Source: Lysobacterales bacterium (lineage in GTDB: Bacteria > Pseudomonadota > Gammaproteobacteria > Xanthomonadales > Xanthomonadaceae). From it: a DNA stretch of 64,000 nt. Positions 26,865 to 37,600 of this stretch are shown piece after piece; within the stretch, counting starts at the first letter, position 1, and each line of letters starts with the position of its first letter. Made by a program: the position numbers and the translations under genes. The stretch spans positions 1 to 64,000 of the forward strand of contig JAEKKX010000016.1 of NCBI GenBank assembly GCA_019510125.1, in the 5' to 3' direction. The notes beneath the pieces were generated by a model that saw nothing but the letters and a program-made list of their open reading frames with translations, did not search any database and had not been told where the DNA came from.

Positions 26865-27894
26865 CGCCACCCTCCGCGAACAGGTCGCGCGCCGGCGTGC
26901 TCGGCTTCAGGCCGAAATGGCGCCAGGCCTTCTGCGTGGCCATGCGCCCGCGCGCGGTGCGCACCAGGAAGCCCTGCTGGATCAGGTACGGTTCGATCAC
27001 GTCCTCGAGCGTGCCGCGCTCCTCGCTCAGCGCCGCGGCCAGCGACTCCACGCCGACCGGGCCGCCGTCGAAGTTCTCGAGGATCAGTTGCAGCATCCGC
27101 CGGTCCAGTTCGTCGAAGCCTTCCGGATCGACCTTGAGCATCTTCATCGCGGCGTCGGCCACGGCGCGGTCGATGTGGCCGTCGGCCTTGACCTGGGCGT
27201 AGTCGCGCACCCGCCGCAGCAGCCGGTTGGCGATGCGCGGGGTGCCGCGCGAGCGGCGGGCGATCTCGCCGGCGCCCTCGGCCTCGCAGGCGATGCCGAG
27301 GATCTGCGCCGAGCGGCGGACGATCCGGGTCAGCTCCTCGGCGCTGTAGAACTCCAGGCGCTGGACGATGCCGAACCGGTCGCGCAGCGGCGCGGTGAGC
27401 AGGCCGGCGCGGGTGGTGGCGCCGATCAGCGTGAACGGCGGCAGGTCGAGCTTGATCGAGCGCGCCGCGGGGCCCTCGCCGATCATGATGTCGATCTGGA
27501 AATCCTCCATCGCCGGGTACAGCACTTCCTCGACCACCGGCGAGAGGCGATGGATCTCGTCGATGAACAGCACGTCGTGCGGCTGCAGGTTGGTGAGCAG
27601 CGCCGCGAGGTCGCCGGCCTTCTCGATCACCGGGCCGGAAGTGACGCGCAGGTTGACCCCGAGTTCGTTGGCGATGACGTGGCTGAGGGTGGTCTTGCCC
27701 AGCCCCGGCGGGCCGAAGATCAGCACGTGGTCGAGCGCCTCGCTGCGCCGCTTCGCCGCCTCGATGTAGATCGCCATCTGCTCGCGCACCGGCTGCTGGC
27801 CGAGGTATTCGTCCAGCCGTTTCGGGCGCAGGCCGGCGTCGGCGAGGTCGTCCTCGCGGGTGGCGTCGGCGGCGATCAGGCGGTCGGTGGTCAT
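26854..27894 (-). CDS. ruvB: Holliday junction helicase RuvB
   Basis: A 346-residue AAA+ motor that drives branch migration with RuvA. Walker [12 protein letters not shown] and Walker B FIDEIHR are clear, as are sensor 1 (GATTRAG) and the arginine-finger region (RDRFGI). The C-terminal winged helix includes [20 protein letters not shown] 27894 (MTTDRL) matches relatives better than an ATG five codons earlier. ruvA is separated from ruvB by kup. Confidence 0.97.
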   Translation of the reverse strand: MTTDRLIAADATREDDLADAGLRPKRLDEYLGQQPVREQMAIYIEAAKRRSEALDHVLIFGPPGLGKTTLSHVIANELGVNLRVTSGPVIEKAGDLAALLTNLQPHDVLFIDEIHRLSPVVEEVLYPAMEDFQIDIMIGEGPAARSIKLDLPPFTLIGATTRAGLLTAPLRDRFGIVQRLEFYSAEELTRIVRRSAQILGIACEAEGAGEIARRSRGTPRIANRLLRRVRDYAQVKADGHIDRAVADAAMKMLKVDPEGFDELDRRMLQLILENFDGGPVGVESLAAALSEERGTLEDVIEPYLIQQGFLVRTARGRMATQKAWRHFGLKPSTPARDLFAEGGDGG

Positions 27895-27960
27895 CCGCGC
27901 ATTATGCATGGCCCGCCGGCGGGACGGCCCGCGGGCCGCCCCGGCGACCGCGGCGCGCGG

Positions 27961-29883
27961 TCAGATCTGCACCTGCGCGCCCAGCTCCACCAGCCGGTTG
28001 CCGGGGATGCGGAAGAAGCCCGTGGCCGACGCGGCGTTGCGGTGCATCAGCGCGAACAGCTTGTCGCGCCACACCGGCATGCCGCGATGGGCGCTGGCGA
28101 TGATCGTCTCGCGGCTGGAGAAGTAGGTCGTGTCCATCGGGTCGAAGTAGATGCCGCCCTTGTCGCAACTGCGCATCAGCGCCAGCGGCACGTCCGGGGT
28201 CTCCATGAACCCGAACTTGAGCACGACGCGATAGAAATCGTCGCCGATCGCCTCGATCTTCAGGCACTTCTCCTTAGGCGCGTACGGCACGTTGAGCGTC
28301 TCCACGGTGAGGAAGACGTTGCGCTCGTGCAGCACCTTGTTGTGCTTGAGGTTGTGCAGCAGCGCGTGCGGCACCACGGTCTTGTCCGCGGTCAGGAACA
28401 CCGCGGTGCCGGGCACCCGCACCGGCGGCGCCAGCATCAGCCCGGGCAGGAAGGTGTCGACCTGGATGCCTTCCTTGCGGATCTCGCCTCGCAGCAGCTC
28501 GCGGCCGCGGCGCCAGGTGCGCATCATCGTGAACGCGGTGATGCCGATGAACAGCGGCACCCAGGCGCCGATGCCGGTCAGCAGCTTGGCGCCGTTGGCG
28601 AACAGGAAGGCGATGTCCACGAACAGGAACAGCCCGCACAGCGGCAGCACCCAGCGGCGGGTGTCCGGCCAGCGGGTGTAGGCCACGATCGCCAGCAGCA
28701 GGGTGTCGATCAGCATGGTGCCGGTGACCGACAGGCCGTAGGCGGTGGCCAGCGCGGTGGCGCTGCCGAAGGTGAGGGTCAGCACGACCACCGCCGCGTA
28801 CAGCGTCCAGTTGATCGAGGGCACGTAGATCTGGCCGATCGTGTCCTTGGAGGTGTAGCGGATCGCCAGCCGCGGCAGGTAGCCGAGCTGGATCGCCTGG
28901 CGGGTCACCGAGAACGCGCCGGTGATCACCGCCTGCGAGGCCACCGTCGCGGCCACCGTGGCGAGGACCAGCATCGGGATCTGCGCCCAGTCCGGGATCG
29001 ACATGAAGAACGGGTTGGCGATCGCTTCCGGATGCGCCAGCAGCAGCGCGCCCTGGCCGAAGTAGTTGAGCACCAGCGCCGGCAGCACGAAGCCGAACCA
29101 GCCCCAGCGGATGGGGGTCTTGCCGAAGTGGCCGAGGTCGGCGTACAGCGCCTCGCCGCCGGTCACGGTCAGCACCACCGCGCCGAGCACGAACACCGCG
29201 TGCCAGTTGTGGGTGAGGAAGAAGTCGATCGCCCAGTACGGGTTGAGCGCGGTCAGCACCGTCGGATGGTGGCCGATGTTGTAGGCGCCGAAGGCCGCGA
29301 TCACCACGAACCAGGTGATCATCACCGGGCCGAACGCCTTGCCGACCTTCGCGGTGCCGAAGCGTTGCAGCGCGAACAGGCCGGTGAGGATCACCAGGCT
29401 GATCGGCACCACCCAGGTCTTGAACACCGGCGAGATCACCTCCAGGCCGGCGATCGCGCCGAGCACGGTGATCGGCGGAGTGATCATGCCGTCGCCGAAG
29501 AACAGCGCCGCGCCGAAGATGCCGAGGATGCCGACCGTGTAGTTCAGCCGCGACCCGGACTTGAGGCTGCGCTGGGCCAGCGCGGTCAGCGCCATGATGC
29601 CGCCCTCGCCTTCGTTGTCCGCGCGCATGATGACGATGACGTACTTCAGCGTGACCACCAGCAGCAGCGACCAGAAGCCGAGCGAGAGCAGGCCCTTGAC
29701 CGTGTGCGGATCCGGCGTGAGCCCGTAGTGCGGGCTGAACATCTCCTGGATGGTGTAGAGCGGGCTGGTGCCGATGTCGCCGAACACGACGCCGACGGCG
29801 GCCACGACCAGCGCGGCGAGCCCGGTCTTGCCGTGCGGGTTGGGGTGGGAGGTGGACGCGTCGTGCTGGGAGGTATCGCTCAT
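27961..29883 (-). CDS. kup: Potassium uptake protein Kup
   Basis: A 640-residue K+/H+ symporter with about 12 membrane segments. The family signature [18 protein letters not shown] lies near residues 33-50, and [12 protein letters not shown] near 88 is the conserved first cytoplasmic loop. The C-terminal 130 residues are the soluble Kup domain. It lies 39 bp after ruvA and 66 bp before ruvB, probably within one transcript. The insertion of kup between ruvA and ruvB seems to be a lineage-specific arrangement. Confidence 0.96.
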   Translation of the reverse strand: MSDTSQHDASTSHPNPHGKTGLAALVVAAVGVVFGDIGTSPLYTIQEMFSPHYGLTPDPHTVKGLLSLGFWSLLLVVTLKYVIVIMRADNEGEGGIMALTALAQRSLKSGSRLNYTVGILGIFGAALFFGDGMITPPITVLGAIAGLEVISPVFKTWVVPISLVILTGLFALQRFGTAKVGKAFGPVMITWFVVIAAFGAYNIGHHPTVLTALNPYWAIDFFLTHNWHAVFVLGAVVLTVTGGEALYADLGHFGKTPIRWGWFGFVLPALVLNYFGQGALLLAHPEAIANPFFMSIPDWAQIPMLVLATVAATVASQAVITGAFSVTRQAIQLGYLPRLAIRYTSKDTIGQIYVPSINWTLYAAVVVLTLTFGSATALATAYGLSVTGTMLIDTLLLAIVAYTRWPDTRRWVLPLCGLFLFVDIAFLFANGAKLLTGIGAWVPLFIGITAFTMMRTWRRGRELLRGEIRKEGIQVDTFLPGLMLAPPVRVPGTAVFLTADKTVVPHALLHNLKHNKVLHERNVFLTVETLNVPYAPKEKCLKIEAIGDDFYRVVLKFGFMETPDVPLALMRSCDKGGIYFDPMDTTYFSSRETIIASAHRGMPVWRDKLFALMHRNAASATGFFRIPGNRLVELGAQVQI

Positions 29884-29922
29884 CGCGGGAATGCCGGAAG
29901 GCCCTCGTGGAGTGTGCCGATG

Positions 29923-30513
29923 TCAGCGCAGCGCGGACTGCAGCGCCTTGCGGATGATGCCGGCGGCGTCGTCGCCGGCCGCCGCCGCGTCGCGCGCCAT
30001 GCGCGCGGCCTCTGCGGGCTTGTAGCCCAGTTGCTGCAGGGCGATGGTCGCCTCGGACTGCGCGTCGCCCGCGGCGGCCGCGGCGTTGAGGGTCGCGCCG
30101 GCGCCGGCGAAGTCGGCGGCGCGGTCGCGCAGCTCGACGACCATACGCTCGGCGGTCTTCTTGCCGATGCCGGGGATGCGGGTGAGCGCGGCCACGTCGC
30201 CGGTCTGCACCAGCCGCGCGAACGCGTCCACGCTCACGCCCGAGAGCACCGCCAGCGCGATCTTCGCGCCGATGCCGCTGACCTTCTGCACGTCGCGGAA
30301 CAGGCGCCGCTCGGCCTCGCGCAGGAAGCCGTACAGCGACACGCTGTCCTCCTTCTGCGCGTAGTGGGTGAACAGCGCGACCTCGCGTCCCACGTCCGGC
30401 AGGTCGTAGAACGTGCTCATCGGCGCCTCCAGCTCGTAACCGACGCCGTGGACGTCGATCACCAGCCAGGGCGGCTGCTTGTACACCAGGGTGCCTTTGA
30501 GTCGACCGATCAT
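29923..30513 (-). CDS. ruvA: Holliday junction protein RuvA
   Basis: A 196-residue tetrameric DNA-junction binder. It begins [20 protein letters not shown], the OB-fold domain. Two helix-hairpin-helix motifs follow ([15 protein letters not shown] and [16 protein letters not shown]). A flexible Ala-rich linker leads to domain III ([17 protein letters not shown]) that contacts RuvB. Length and order are normal. Confidence 0.97.
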   Translation of the reverse strand: MIGRLKGTLVYKQPPWLVIDVHGVGYELEAPMSTFYDLPDVGREVALFTHYAQKEDSVSLYGFLREAERRLFRDVQKVSGIGAKIALAVLSGVSVDAFARLVQTGDVAALTRIPGIGKKTAERMVVELRDRAADFAGAGATLNAAAAAGDAQSEATIALQQLGYKPAEAARMARDAAAAGDDAAGIIRKALQSALR

Positions 30514-30538
30514 GCTCGTCTCCCGCGCTGCGCGCAGG

Positions 30539-31126
30539 TTACTCCTTCAGCACCATGTCGATGCACATGACCGCGGCCATGATCAGGATCCGCACGTCGT
30601 CGTCCTCGCCCACGGCATCGGACACCGACAGCACGTAGTTGTCGGCGCTGGTGAACAGTTCCTTGCCCAGCCCGGACCACTTCTTGCTGACCCTGGCCAG
30701 TTCCCGGTCGCCCTTGAGGAACTGGAAGTTCCAACTGGTCCACTTGCCCTTGAGCATGCAGACCTCGTTGTCGCGGGCGTCGAGCACGCGGAACGCGCCG
30801 CCGATCGAGAAGAACTTCTGCTTGAAGCCGCCGACCACGCGGCCGTTCTCGTCCAGCACCTCGACCTTCGACAGGAAGAACGACACGCCGCGGCGCACGG
30901 TCAGCGCCTTGCGGCCGTCGGCGCCCGCCAGCACCACCTCGAACGGCGTCATCCGCTTGTAATCGGTGAAGCGCAGCAGCTTGGTGAAGAAGCCGAGGTT
31001 GGGTTCGCGGCATTCCAGCAGCTTCGCGCCGCTGGCCGGATCGAACACGTCGTAGTTGTTCGCGGCCTTGAAGATGCCGACGTGTTCCTTGATGAGGAAG
31101 AGATTCTGGCGCAGCGCAGGATGCAT
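30539..31126 (-). CDS. LURP-one/scramblase-like protein
   Basis: A 195-residue protein with the LOR (LURP-one-related, Tubby-like barrel) fold suggested by [20 protein letters not shown] and the final hydrophobic helix [16 protein letters not shown]. Bacterial members are annotated as phospholipid-scramblase-related proteins, with no established reaction. It sits between ruvC and ruvA on the same strand, with 58-bp and 25-bp gaps, so it is co-transcribed with recombination genes without a clear functional link. ATG 31126 gives [20 protein letters not shown], a good family start. Confidence 0.75.
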   Translation of the reverse strand: MHPALRQNLFLIKEHVGIFKAANNYDVFDPASGAKLLECREPNLGFFTKLLRFTDYKRMTPFEVVLAGADGRKALTVRRGVSFFLSKVEVLDENGRVVGGFKQKFFSIGGAFRVLDARDNEVCMLKGKWTSWNFQFLKGDRELARVSKKWSGLGKELFTSADNYVLSVSDAVGEDDDVRILIMAAVMCIDMVLKE

Positions 31127-31184
31127 GGAGGTCGTTCGAATGGGGGGATGGGAGTGCGGGATGCGGGGAGTCGGGCGGGCGCGG

Positions 31185-31739
31185 TCAGCGCTTGCCCCAG
31201 GCGGCGCGCGTGCCGACGCCGAGCCGGCGCGCGGTCGCGCGCACGTGGGCGTGGGTGATGGCGACCGCGAGCGCGTCGGCGGCGTCGGCCTGCAGTTTGC
31301 CCTTCAGGTTGAGCATGAGTCCGACCATGTGCTGGATCTGCGCCTTCTCCGCACCGCCGGTGCCGACCACCGCGAGCTTGATTTCCTTCGCGGCGTATTC
31401 GTGCACCGGCAGATCGCGCTGGACCACGGCGCACAGGGCCGCGCCGCGGGCGTGGCCGAGTTTGAGCGCCGAGTCGGGGTTGCGGGCCATGAATACCTTT
31501 TCAATCGCCACCTCGTCGGGGCGATGGGCGTCGAGGATAGCCCCGAGGCCTTCGAGCAATCGCTTCAATCTGGCCGGGAAGCCGCCCCGCCCGTCGGTGT
31601 CGTCGTCGTCCGCGACCAGCAGGTTCAGCGGCGCGTGGAACACGTGCGTGGTCCGACCGGCGTCGTCGACGTCGATGATGCCCACCCCGGTCCGCTGCGA
31701 ACCGGGGTCGATGCCGAGGATGCGGGTGAAGGTGCGCAT
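31185..31739 (-). CDS. ruvC: Holliday junction resolvase RuvC
   Basis: A 184-residue endonuclease that cuts Holliday junctions. The RNase H-like core shows [14 protein letters not shown] with the first catalytic Asp near residue 10, then [20 protein letters not shown] with Glu near 79, and a C-terminal [15 protein letters not shown] with the last acidic residues. A short extra charged loop ([12 protein letters not shown]) near residue 50 is unusual. ATG 31739 was chosen because the family starts 7 residues before ILGIDPG. Confidence 0.96.
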   Translation of the reverse strand: MRTFTRILGIDPGSQRTGVGIIDVDDAGRTTHVFHAPLNLLVADDDDTDGRGGFPARLKRLLEGLGAILDAHRPDEVAIEKVFMARNPDSALKLGHARGAALCAVVQRDLPVHEYAAKEIKLAVVGTGGAEKAQIQHMVGLMLNLKGKLQADAADALAVAITHAHVRATARRLGVGTRAAWGKR

Positions 31740-31870
31740 GCTAGCCGGCGCGATCCACGCGCACATGGCGCGCCTGGACGCCCAGCCATGAACGGCTGCG
31801 CCGGGCGATCCGGAGGGGACTGGGCTGCGCCATGGATGGCTTCGACGGGCTCGACCGGATCGGGCGACGA

Positions 31871-32602
31871 TCAGGCGTACGCGTCCGCGCCGAGCTCGGC
31901 GTTGGAATAGACGTTCTGCACGTCGTCCATGTCCTCCAGCCAGCGCAGCAGCTTGACCACCTGCTGCGCGGTCTCGCCGGACACCGGGCTGTCGTTGTCG
32001 GCGCGGTAGGTCACTTCGGCGATGTCGGCGGCGAGCCCGGCGGCCTCCATCGCGGCCTTGACGTCGGCGAAGGCCTCCGGCGCGGTCAGCACGTCGATCG
32101 CGCCGTCCTCGGGATACACGACGACGTCGTCGGCGCCGGCCTCGATCGCGGCTTCGGTCACCTTCTCCTCGTCGACGCCGCCGGCGAAGGACAGCACCCC
32201 GGTCTTGCGGAACATGAACGACACCGAGCCCTCGGTGCCGAGGTTGCCGCCGAACTTGCTGAAGGCATGGCGCACGTCGGCCACGGTGCGGACCTTGTTG
32301 TCGGTCAGGCAGTCGACGATCACCGCGACCCCGCCCGGGGCATAGCCCTCGTAGCGCACTTCCTCGTATTCGACGCCTTCGAGTTCGCCGGTGGCCTTCT
32401 TGATCGCGCGCTCGATCGCGTCCTTCGACATGTTGACCGCGAGCGCCTTGTCGACCGCGCTGCGCAGGCGCGGATTGCCGTTGGGATCGCCGCCGCCGGC
32501 GCGCGCCGCGACGCCGATCTCGCGCACGATCTTGGTGAAGATCTTGCCGCGCTGCGCGTCGACCGCGTTCTTGCGCGCCTCGATGGAAGGCCCTCTGCCC
32601 AT
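31871..32602 (-). CDS. yebC: YebC/PmpR-family protein
   Basis: A 243-residue member of the YebC/TACO1 family, known either as DNA-binding regulators or as factors that relieve ribosome stalling at proline runs. It starts [20 protein letters not shown] and contains the family blocks [20 protein letters not shown] and [17 protein letters not shown]. It leads the ruv-tol block, 131 bp upstream of ruvC, its common neighbour. The N-terminal GRGPSIE is a small departure from the usual AGHSKWA-like start. Confidence 0.94.
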   Translation of the reverse strand: MGRGPSIEARKNAVDAQRGKIFTKIVREIGVAARAGGGDPNGNPRLRSAVDKALAVNMSKDAIERAIKKATGELEGVEYEEVRYEGYAPGGVAVIVDCLTDNKVRTVADVRHAFSKFGGNLGTEGSVSFMFRKTGVLSFAGGVDEEKVTEAAIEAGADDVVVYPEDGAIDVLTAPEAFADVKAAMEAAGLAADIAEVTYRADNDSPVSGETAQQVVKLLRWLEDMDDVQNVYSNAELGADAYA

Positions 32603-32670
32603 GGAAGTCCTGCACCTGATCTGAATGCCAAGCCGGAGATTTTACCCCAAGCCGCGGGTCCGGCCGCCGC

Positions 32671-33291
32671 CTACCGGGCAAAACGACCGTGGCGCAGGAA
32701 ATGGGCGGTCTGCGCGGCGACCTCGGCCGACAGCACCAGCCCGCTGTGGCTGGCCGGGAGCACGCAGTGGTCGGCCAGGCCGTCCAGCCGGGTCTCGGCC
32801 ACGGCCACGGTGCCGTCCGAAGCGCCGTCCAGCCGCGCGAACAGGCCGCCGAGGCCCTTGGCGCGGTCGCCGGCGATCACCCCGACCTGCGCCCGCCCGG
32901 TCCACGGCGGGCAGCCCCGCTCCAGCAGCGCCCGGCTGCGGCCCAGCGCCAGCCCCAGCGGCGGCCGCGCCGCGAGGCCGGCGGCGGCGGCGCTGCCGCG
33001 CAGCGGCGAGCCCAGGCAGACCACCCGCTGCACCGGCAGGTCGGGCGCCCGGCGCAGGGCCTCGAGGACGACCAGTCCGCCCAGGCTGTGGCCGACCAGC
33101 GCCGCCACCGGCCGCTGGCGAAGCCGGGCGATCAGGCGGTCGCCGGCGGTCCCGGGGTCGCGCCAGACGCTGTCGTAGCCGAACGTCTCCGGCGCCAGTC
33201 CCTCGCGGCGCAGGCGCAGGGCGAACGGCGCCAGCCACGCGCGGGCGTTCCAGATGCCGTGGACGAGCAGCACGTCGGCGGTCCGGCTCAA
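32671..33291 (-). CDS. Alpha/beta hydrolase (esterase/lipase-like)
   Basis: A 206-residue serine hydrolase. The fold begins at once with [11 protein letters not shown], the nucleophile elbow is [14 protein letters not shown] with Ser near 69, the acid is probably the Asp in [12 protein letters not shown] near 159, and His near 182 in [10 protein letters not shown] completes the triad. No ATG is available; TTG 33291 overlaps the response-regulator stop (TTGA), so translation is probably coupled, but a GTG six codons later is possible. There is no signal peptide, so it is cytoplasmic. It closes the FHA-kinase-sensor cassette; its substrate is unknown. Confidence 0.8.
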   Translation of the reverse strand: MSRTADVLLVHGIWNARAWLAPFALRLRREGLAPETFGYDSVWRDPGTAGDRLIARLRQRPVAALVGHSLGGLVVLEALRRAPDLPVQRVVCLGSPLRGSAAAAGLAARPPLGLALGRSRALLERGCPPWTGRAQVGVIAGDRAKGLGGLFARLDGASDGTVAVAETRLDGLADHCVLPASHSGLVLSAEVAAQTAHFLRHGRFAR

Positions 33292-33923
33292 TCGATCAGC
33301 CCCTTGCGCAGCGCATAGCGGACCAGCTCGGCGGTGTTGCGCACTTCGAGCTTGGCGAGCACCCGGCCGCGATGGTTCTCCGCGGTCTTGGCGCTGATCC
33401 CGAGCCGGCGGGCGATCTCCTTGGTGGTCAGGCCTTCGGCGATGAGCACGAACACCTCGCGTTCGCGCGCGGTGAGCTGGCCGAACGGATCGTCGGCGAT
33501 GCGTTCCGGATGCCGCCACTGCTCGGCCAGCGCGCGCGCCGCCTGCGGGCCGAAGTAGTCGCGCCCGGCGTGCAGGCTGCGCACCGCGGCGATCAGTTCG
33601 CGGGTCGCGCTGTCCTTCATCAGATAGCCGGAGGCGCCGGCGCGCACCGCCTGCAGCACGTATTCGTCCTCCTGGTGCATGGTCAGCACCAGCACGCGGA
33701 CGTTCGGCAGCGCATCGCGCAGCCGGCGCACCACTTCGAGTCCGCCCAGGCGCGGCATGTTGAGGTCGGTGACGACCACGTCGGGCAGCGTGCGCGCGGC
33801 GAGTTCGAGCGTCTCGATGCCGTCGGCCGCCTGCCCGACCACGTCCATGTCGTGCTCGGCCTGCATCGCGCCGACCAGGCTTTCACGGACCATCGTGTGG
33901 TCGTCGGCGATCAGGATGCGCAT
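33288..33923 (-). CDS. NarL/FixJ-type response regulator
   Basis: A 211-residue two-component regulator. The receiver domain (residues 1-120) has the acidic pocket DDH near 7-9, the phosphorylated Asp near 53 (VVTDLNMPR), Thr in LVLTMHQ and Lys in YLMKDS. The LuxR-type helix-turn-helix is LTAREREVFVLIAEGLTTKE and on to AENHRGRVL near 150-195. ATG 33923 lies 31 bp after the kinase stop; the kinase upstream is its partner. Target promoters cannot be seen. Confidence 0.95.
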   Translation of the reverse strand: MRILIADDHTMVRESLVGAMQAEHDMDVVGQAADGIETLELAARTLPDVVVTDLNMPRLGGLEVVRRLRDALPNVRVLVLTMHQEDEYVLQAVRAGASGYLMKDSATRELIAAVRSLHAGRDYFGPQAARALAEQWRHPERIADDPFGQLTAREREVFVLIAEGLTTKEIARRLGISAKTAENHRGRVLAKLEVRNTAELVRYALRKGLID

Positions 33924-33954
33924 GGCGGTACGGTGCGCGTCGTCCACGACAGCG

Positions 33955-34692
33955 TCAAGCCGGCGACGGCAGCGGCACGGTGACCCGCAGCCGCGTGCCC
34001 TGCCCCGGCGCGGCGCGCAGTTCGAGCCGTCCGCCGTACAGGCGCAGGCGCTCGCGCATGCCGCCCAGGCCGCTGCCGCCGGCGCGGAACGCCTGCGCCG
34101 GGTCGCAGCCGCGGCCGTCGTCGATCGCCTGCAGTTGCAGCTCGTCGCCGCGCGCGACCAGGCGCAGCAGCACGCTGCCGGCGTCGGCATGGCGGATGGC
34201 GTTGCTCAGCGCTTCCTGCGCGACCCGGAACAGCAGCGTCTGCAGTTCGCCGTCGAGCGGCGGCAGCGGTTCGATCTCGACCACGACCCGGGTCGCGCCG
34301 CCGTCGAGGCTGCGCCCGAGCCAGCGCAGCGCCGGCGCCAGCCCGAGGTCGTCGAGGATCGGCGGCCGCAACAGCCGCGAGAGTTCGCGCGTGTCCTCCA
34401 GCGAGCCCGCGCACAGCGCGATGGCGTCGGCGAGCCGGGCGCGGACGCCGTCGAGCCCGGGGGGCAGGTCGTCGAGCACGCGATCCAGCGCGTGCCGCAG
34501 CGCGGTCAGGTTCTGGCCGAGGCCATCGTGCAGCTCGCGCGCGAGCCGGCGGCGCTCGTCCTCCTGCACGTTCCACACCGCGCGACCGAGCCGGCGGAAC
34601 TCGCGCTCGTTCGCCTCCAGCCGTTCGAGCAGGCGCTCGGACTGCGCGCGCAGCTCGGCGAGCGCGGCGGTGTCGGGCGGCGGCGCGGTCAT
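33955..34692 (-). CDS. Soluble NarL-type sensor histidine kinase
   Basis: A 245-residue histidine kinase of the HisKA_3 type with no membrane segment. An N-terminal coiled coil (residues 8-45) leads to the phosphorylation helix DERRRLARELHDGLGQNL with His near 55. The ATPase domain shows QEALSNAIRHAD near 159-170, DDGRGCD near 193 and GGSGLGGMRERL near 207. Its ATG overlaps the Ser/Thr kinase stop as ATGA. With no sensor domain of its own, it probably receives its signal from the FHA-GAF protein or the Ser/Thr kinase encoded just before; that link is inference. Confidence 0.93.
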   Translation of the reverse strand: MTAPPPDTAALAELRAQSERLLERLEANEREFRRLGRAVWNVQEDERRRLARELHDGLGQNLTALRHALDRVLDDLPPGLDGVRARLADAIALCAGSLEDTRELSRLLRPPILDDLGLAPALRWLGRSLDGGATRVVVEIEPLPPLDGELQTLLFRVAQEALSNAIRHADAGSVLLRLVARGDELQLQAIDDGRGCDPAQAFRAGGSGLGGMRERLRLYGGRLELRAAPGQGTRLRVTVPLPSPA

Positions 34693-37600
34693 CGGCCGCC
34701 TCCGCGGGCGACGGCGGAGGCTGTCTCCACCGCCGCCGCATCCGCAGCCGTCGACGCCGCGGCGGCGCGCGCCCGCGCAGCCTCGGCGCCGGCATGGTCG
34801 CCGGCGCGATCGCGGGCCTCGGCGCCCAGCCGGTGCAGCGCCGCGGCGTGCAGCGCATCGCCTGCGCGCAGCAGCGCCGCGGCCTCGTCGTACAGCGCGC
34901 CGGCGCCGCGCACGTCGCCGCGCGCGATCGCCTGCGCCAGCGCCGCCTGCAGCCAGTCCAGGCGCAGGCCGGCGTTGCCGAGCGCGGCGGTCGGGGCGTC
35001 GAGCGCGGACAGCGCCTGCGGCCGCTGCCCGGCTTCGGACAGGGCGATCCGCAGTTGCAGCGCGCGCACGCCCGACGCCTCGGCGAGCCGATGCGCCTGC
35101 CGCAACCGGTTGGCGGCGGCCGCGGCATCGCCCGCCGCGGCGGCGAGCCGCGCATGCAGCCACTCGGCGGTCGCGCGCTGTTCGCTGGACGCCGACGCGA
35201 CCGCCGGCGCCAGCGCTTCCAGGGCGCGACCGGCGCGGGCGCGATCGCCGGCTTCGAGCAGCGCTTCCACGCGCAGCAGCCCGGCATCGGCGAGACCGCG
35301 CGAATCTTCGCGCTGGCCGAACGCGGCCTCGGCCTCGGTCGCGCGTTCGACCGCATCGCGCAGATGGCCCTGGCGCAGCGCGAGTTCGGCGAGATTGCGC
35401 CGGCTGACCGCGGCTTCCTCGACCATCTGCAGGCGCTCGGCGTCCTTCAGCGCCTCGTCCAGCGCCGCGCGCGCCGCCTTCCAGCGCCCGCGGGCCACCC
35501 ACAGCAGCCCGAGGTTCTGCCGGGTGCGCACGCGGCCGGTGCGCTCGCCGAGCGCAGCGTAGGCGTCGGCGGCCTGCTGCCAGTAGACCTGCGCGTCGCC
35601 GTAGCTGCCGAGCTGGTAGTGCGCGAACCCGATGCTGTCGAGCGTCTCGGCGACGGCGTGGCGATCGTCGATCTGCTGCCAGGTGCGCAGCGCGCGCTGG
35701 AACGCCTCCAGTGCGAGGGGGTGGTCGCCGCGTTCCTCGGCGAGCAGGCCCAGTTCGTTGTCGACCGCGGCGTTGGCGGAGCGATCGCCGAGCGCGGCGC
35801 TCAGCGTGCGCGCCTCTTCCAGCGCGCGCCCGGCCGCGGCGTAGTCGCCGGTGAGCGACAGCACGTTGGCGAGGTTGCGCAGGCTGGTCGCGAGTCCGCG
35901 GCGATCGCCGAGGGCGCGGCGCAGCGCGATCGCGCGGCGGTACTGCTCCGCGGCGTCCGCGGTCTGGCCGAGGCGGCCGTAGCCGATGCCGAGCGCGTTG
36001 ACGGTCTCGGCTTCGCCGTAGCGGTCGCGGCCGCGCTTGAACGCGACCAGCGCGCGCACCAGGTACTCGTCCACCGCCGGCCGCGCGTCGCCCTGCAGGA
36101 TCGCGAGCTTGCCGCGCAGGAACCAGATCCGGGGATCGTCCGGATCGCGCGCGGACAATCCGCGCAGGGCGTTGCCGGCCGCGTCGAAGTCGCCGGCCTC
36201 GATCGCGGCGCGGGCCAGCGCCAGGGTCGCCGCGGCGTCGTCGGGCGTGTCGCGCAGCCAGGCGGTCCACTGCGCGATCGCGGCCCCGGTGTCGCCTTCG
36301 AGCGCGGCGCGCTGCGCCGCCAGCCGCGCGCGCAGGCCCGGCGGGAGTCGCGGCGCGCGCTGGGCCTGGACGATGGCGTCGACCGCCTGCTCGCGCTGGC
36401 CGGCCTGGTCGGCGAGATCGGCACGGGCGCTCCACGCGATCGCATCGTCCGGCGCGGCCGCGGTGGCGGTCTCGAACGCCTGCGCGGCGGCTTCCAGATC
36501 GCCGTCGGCGCGCCTGCGCACGCCCTGGCCGAGCGCGCGCAGCGCGGCCGGCGGCATCGCCGGCAGCGTCGCCGCGCCGGCGGGCAGGCCCAGCGCGGAC
36601 GCGGTCGCCGGCTGCGCCAGCCAGGCCGCCAGCGCGGACGCCGGATCGGTGGCGGGCGGGCCCTGCCACGCCCGCGGCGCGACGCCCGCGCCGAGCAGTC
36701 GGGCGCTGATCAGGACGCCGCGGCCGCCCACGATCCAGCGGGTCTCGAGCACGCGGCTGGCGCCGGCGGCACGCGCCACCGCCAGCGGGTCCGGCGTCGC
36801 CAGGCCGCCGGGATCGCGCACCCGCAGCGCCTGCCGGGTGCGTTCGCCATCGACCACCGCATGCCCGGGGATCGCGGCCAGCGTCTGCCGCAGGCGCAGC
36901 GACAGCGCGGCGTCGAGATCGGGGTCGTCGGCGCTGCGCACACCGCGCAGCGGCAGCACGAGCAGGCGGTCGAGCGGCGCGACGACGGGCGTCGCCGTCG
37001 CCGGCGTCGCCGGTGCGCGCAGGGGATTCCAGGACGCACGCCACCCCAGCGCCACGAGCGCCACGAACGCAGCGAGCGCGATGGCGCACAGCGTCGCGAG
37101 CGTCCACCGCGCGCGACGCGATCCGGGCAGGGCGTCGCGCAGATCGCGCGGCAGCGCACGCGCGTCGAGCGCCTGCAGCACCGCCTGCGCGGTCTGCAGC
37201 CGGTGCGCGGGCTGCGGGCGCAGCAGGCGCGCGACAAGGCGCGCCAGCCAGTCCGGCGTGTCGGGTCGGGCCAGCGCGACCGACGGCGGCGTGCGCAGCA
37301 TGCGCTGGGCCAGCGTTTCGGCGAGCGTGCCGGCCGGGAACGGCGGCGCGCCGGCCAGCATTTCGTACAGCATCAGCCCCAGCGCATACAGATCGCTGCG
37401 CGCATCGGCGGGCGCGCCGCGCACCTGCTCCGGCGACAGGTAATCCGGCGTGCCGACGATCGCGCCGGAGCGCGTGCCGCCGCTGCCGGCGAGCGAACGC
37501 GCGACGCCGAAGTCGCTGATCCGCGCATCGCCGTTGCGGTCGAGCAGGATGTTCGCCGGCTTGAGGTCGCGGTGGATCACGCCGCAGGCATGCGCCGCCG

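Noticed and set aside
26917..30570. Long plus-strand frame opposite ruvB, kup and ruvA
   Set aside because: Antisense frame with no domain; three well-known proteins lie on the other strand.
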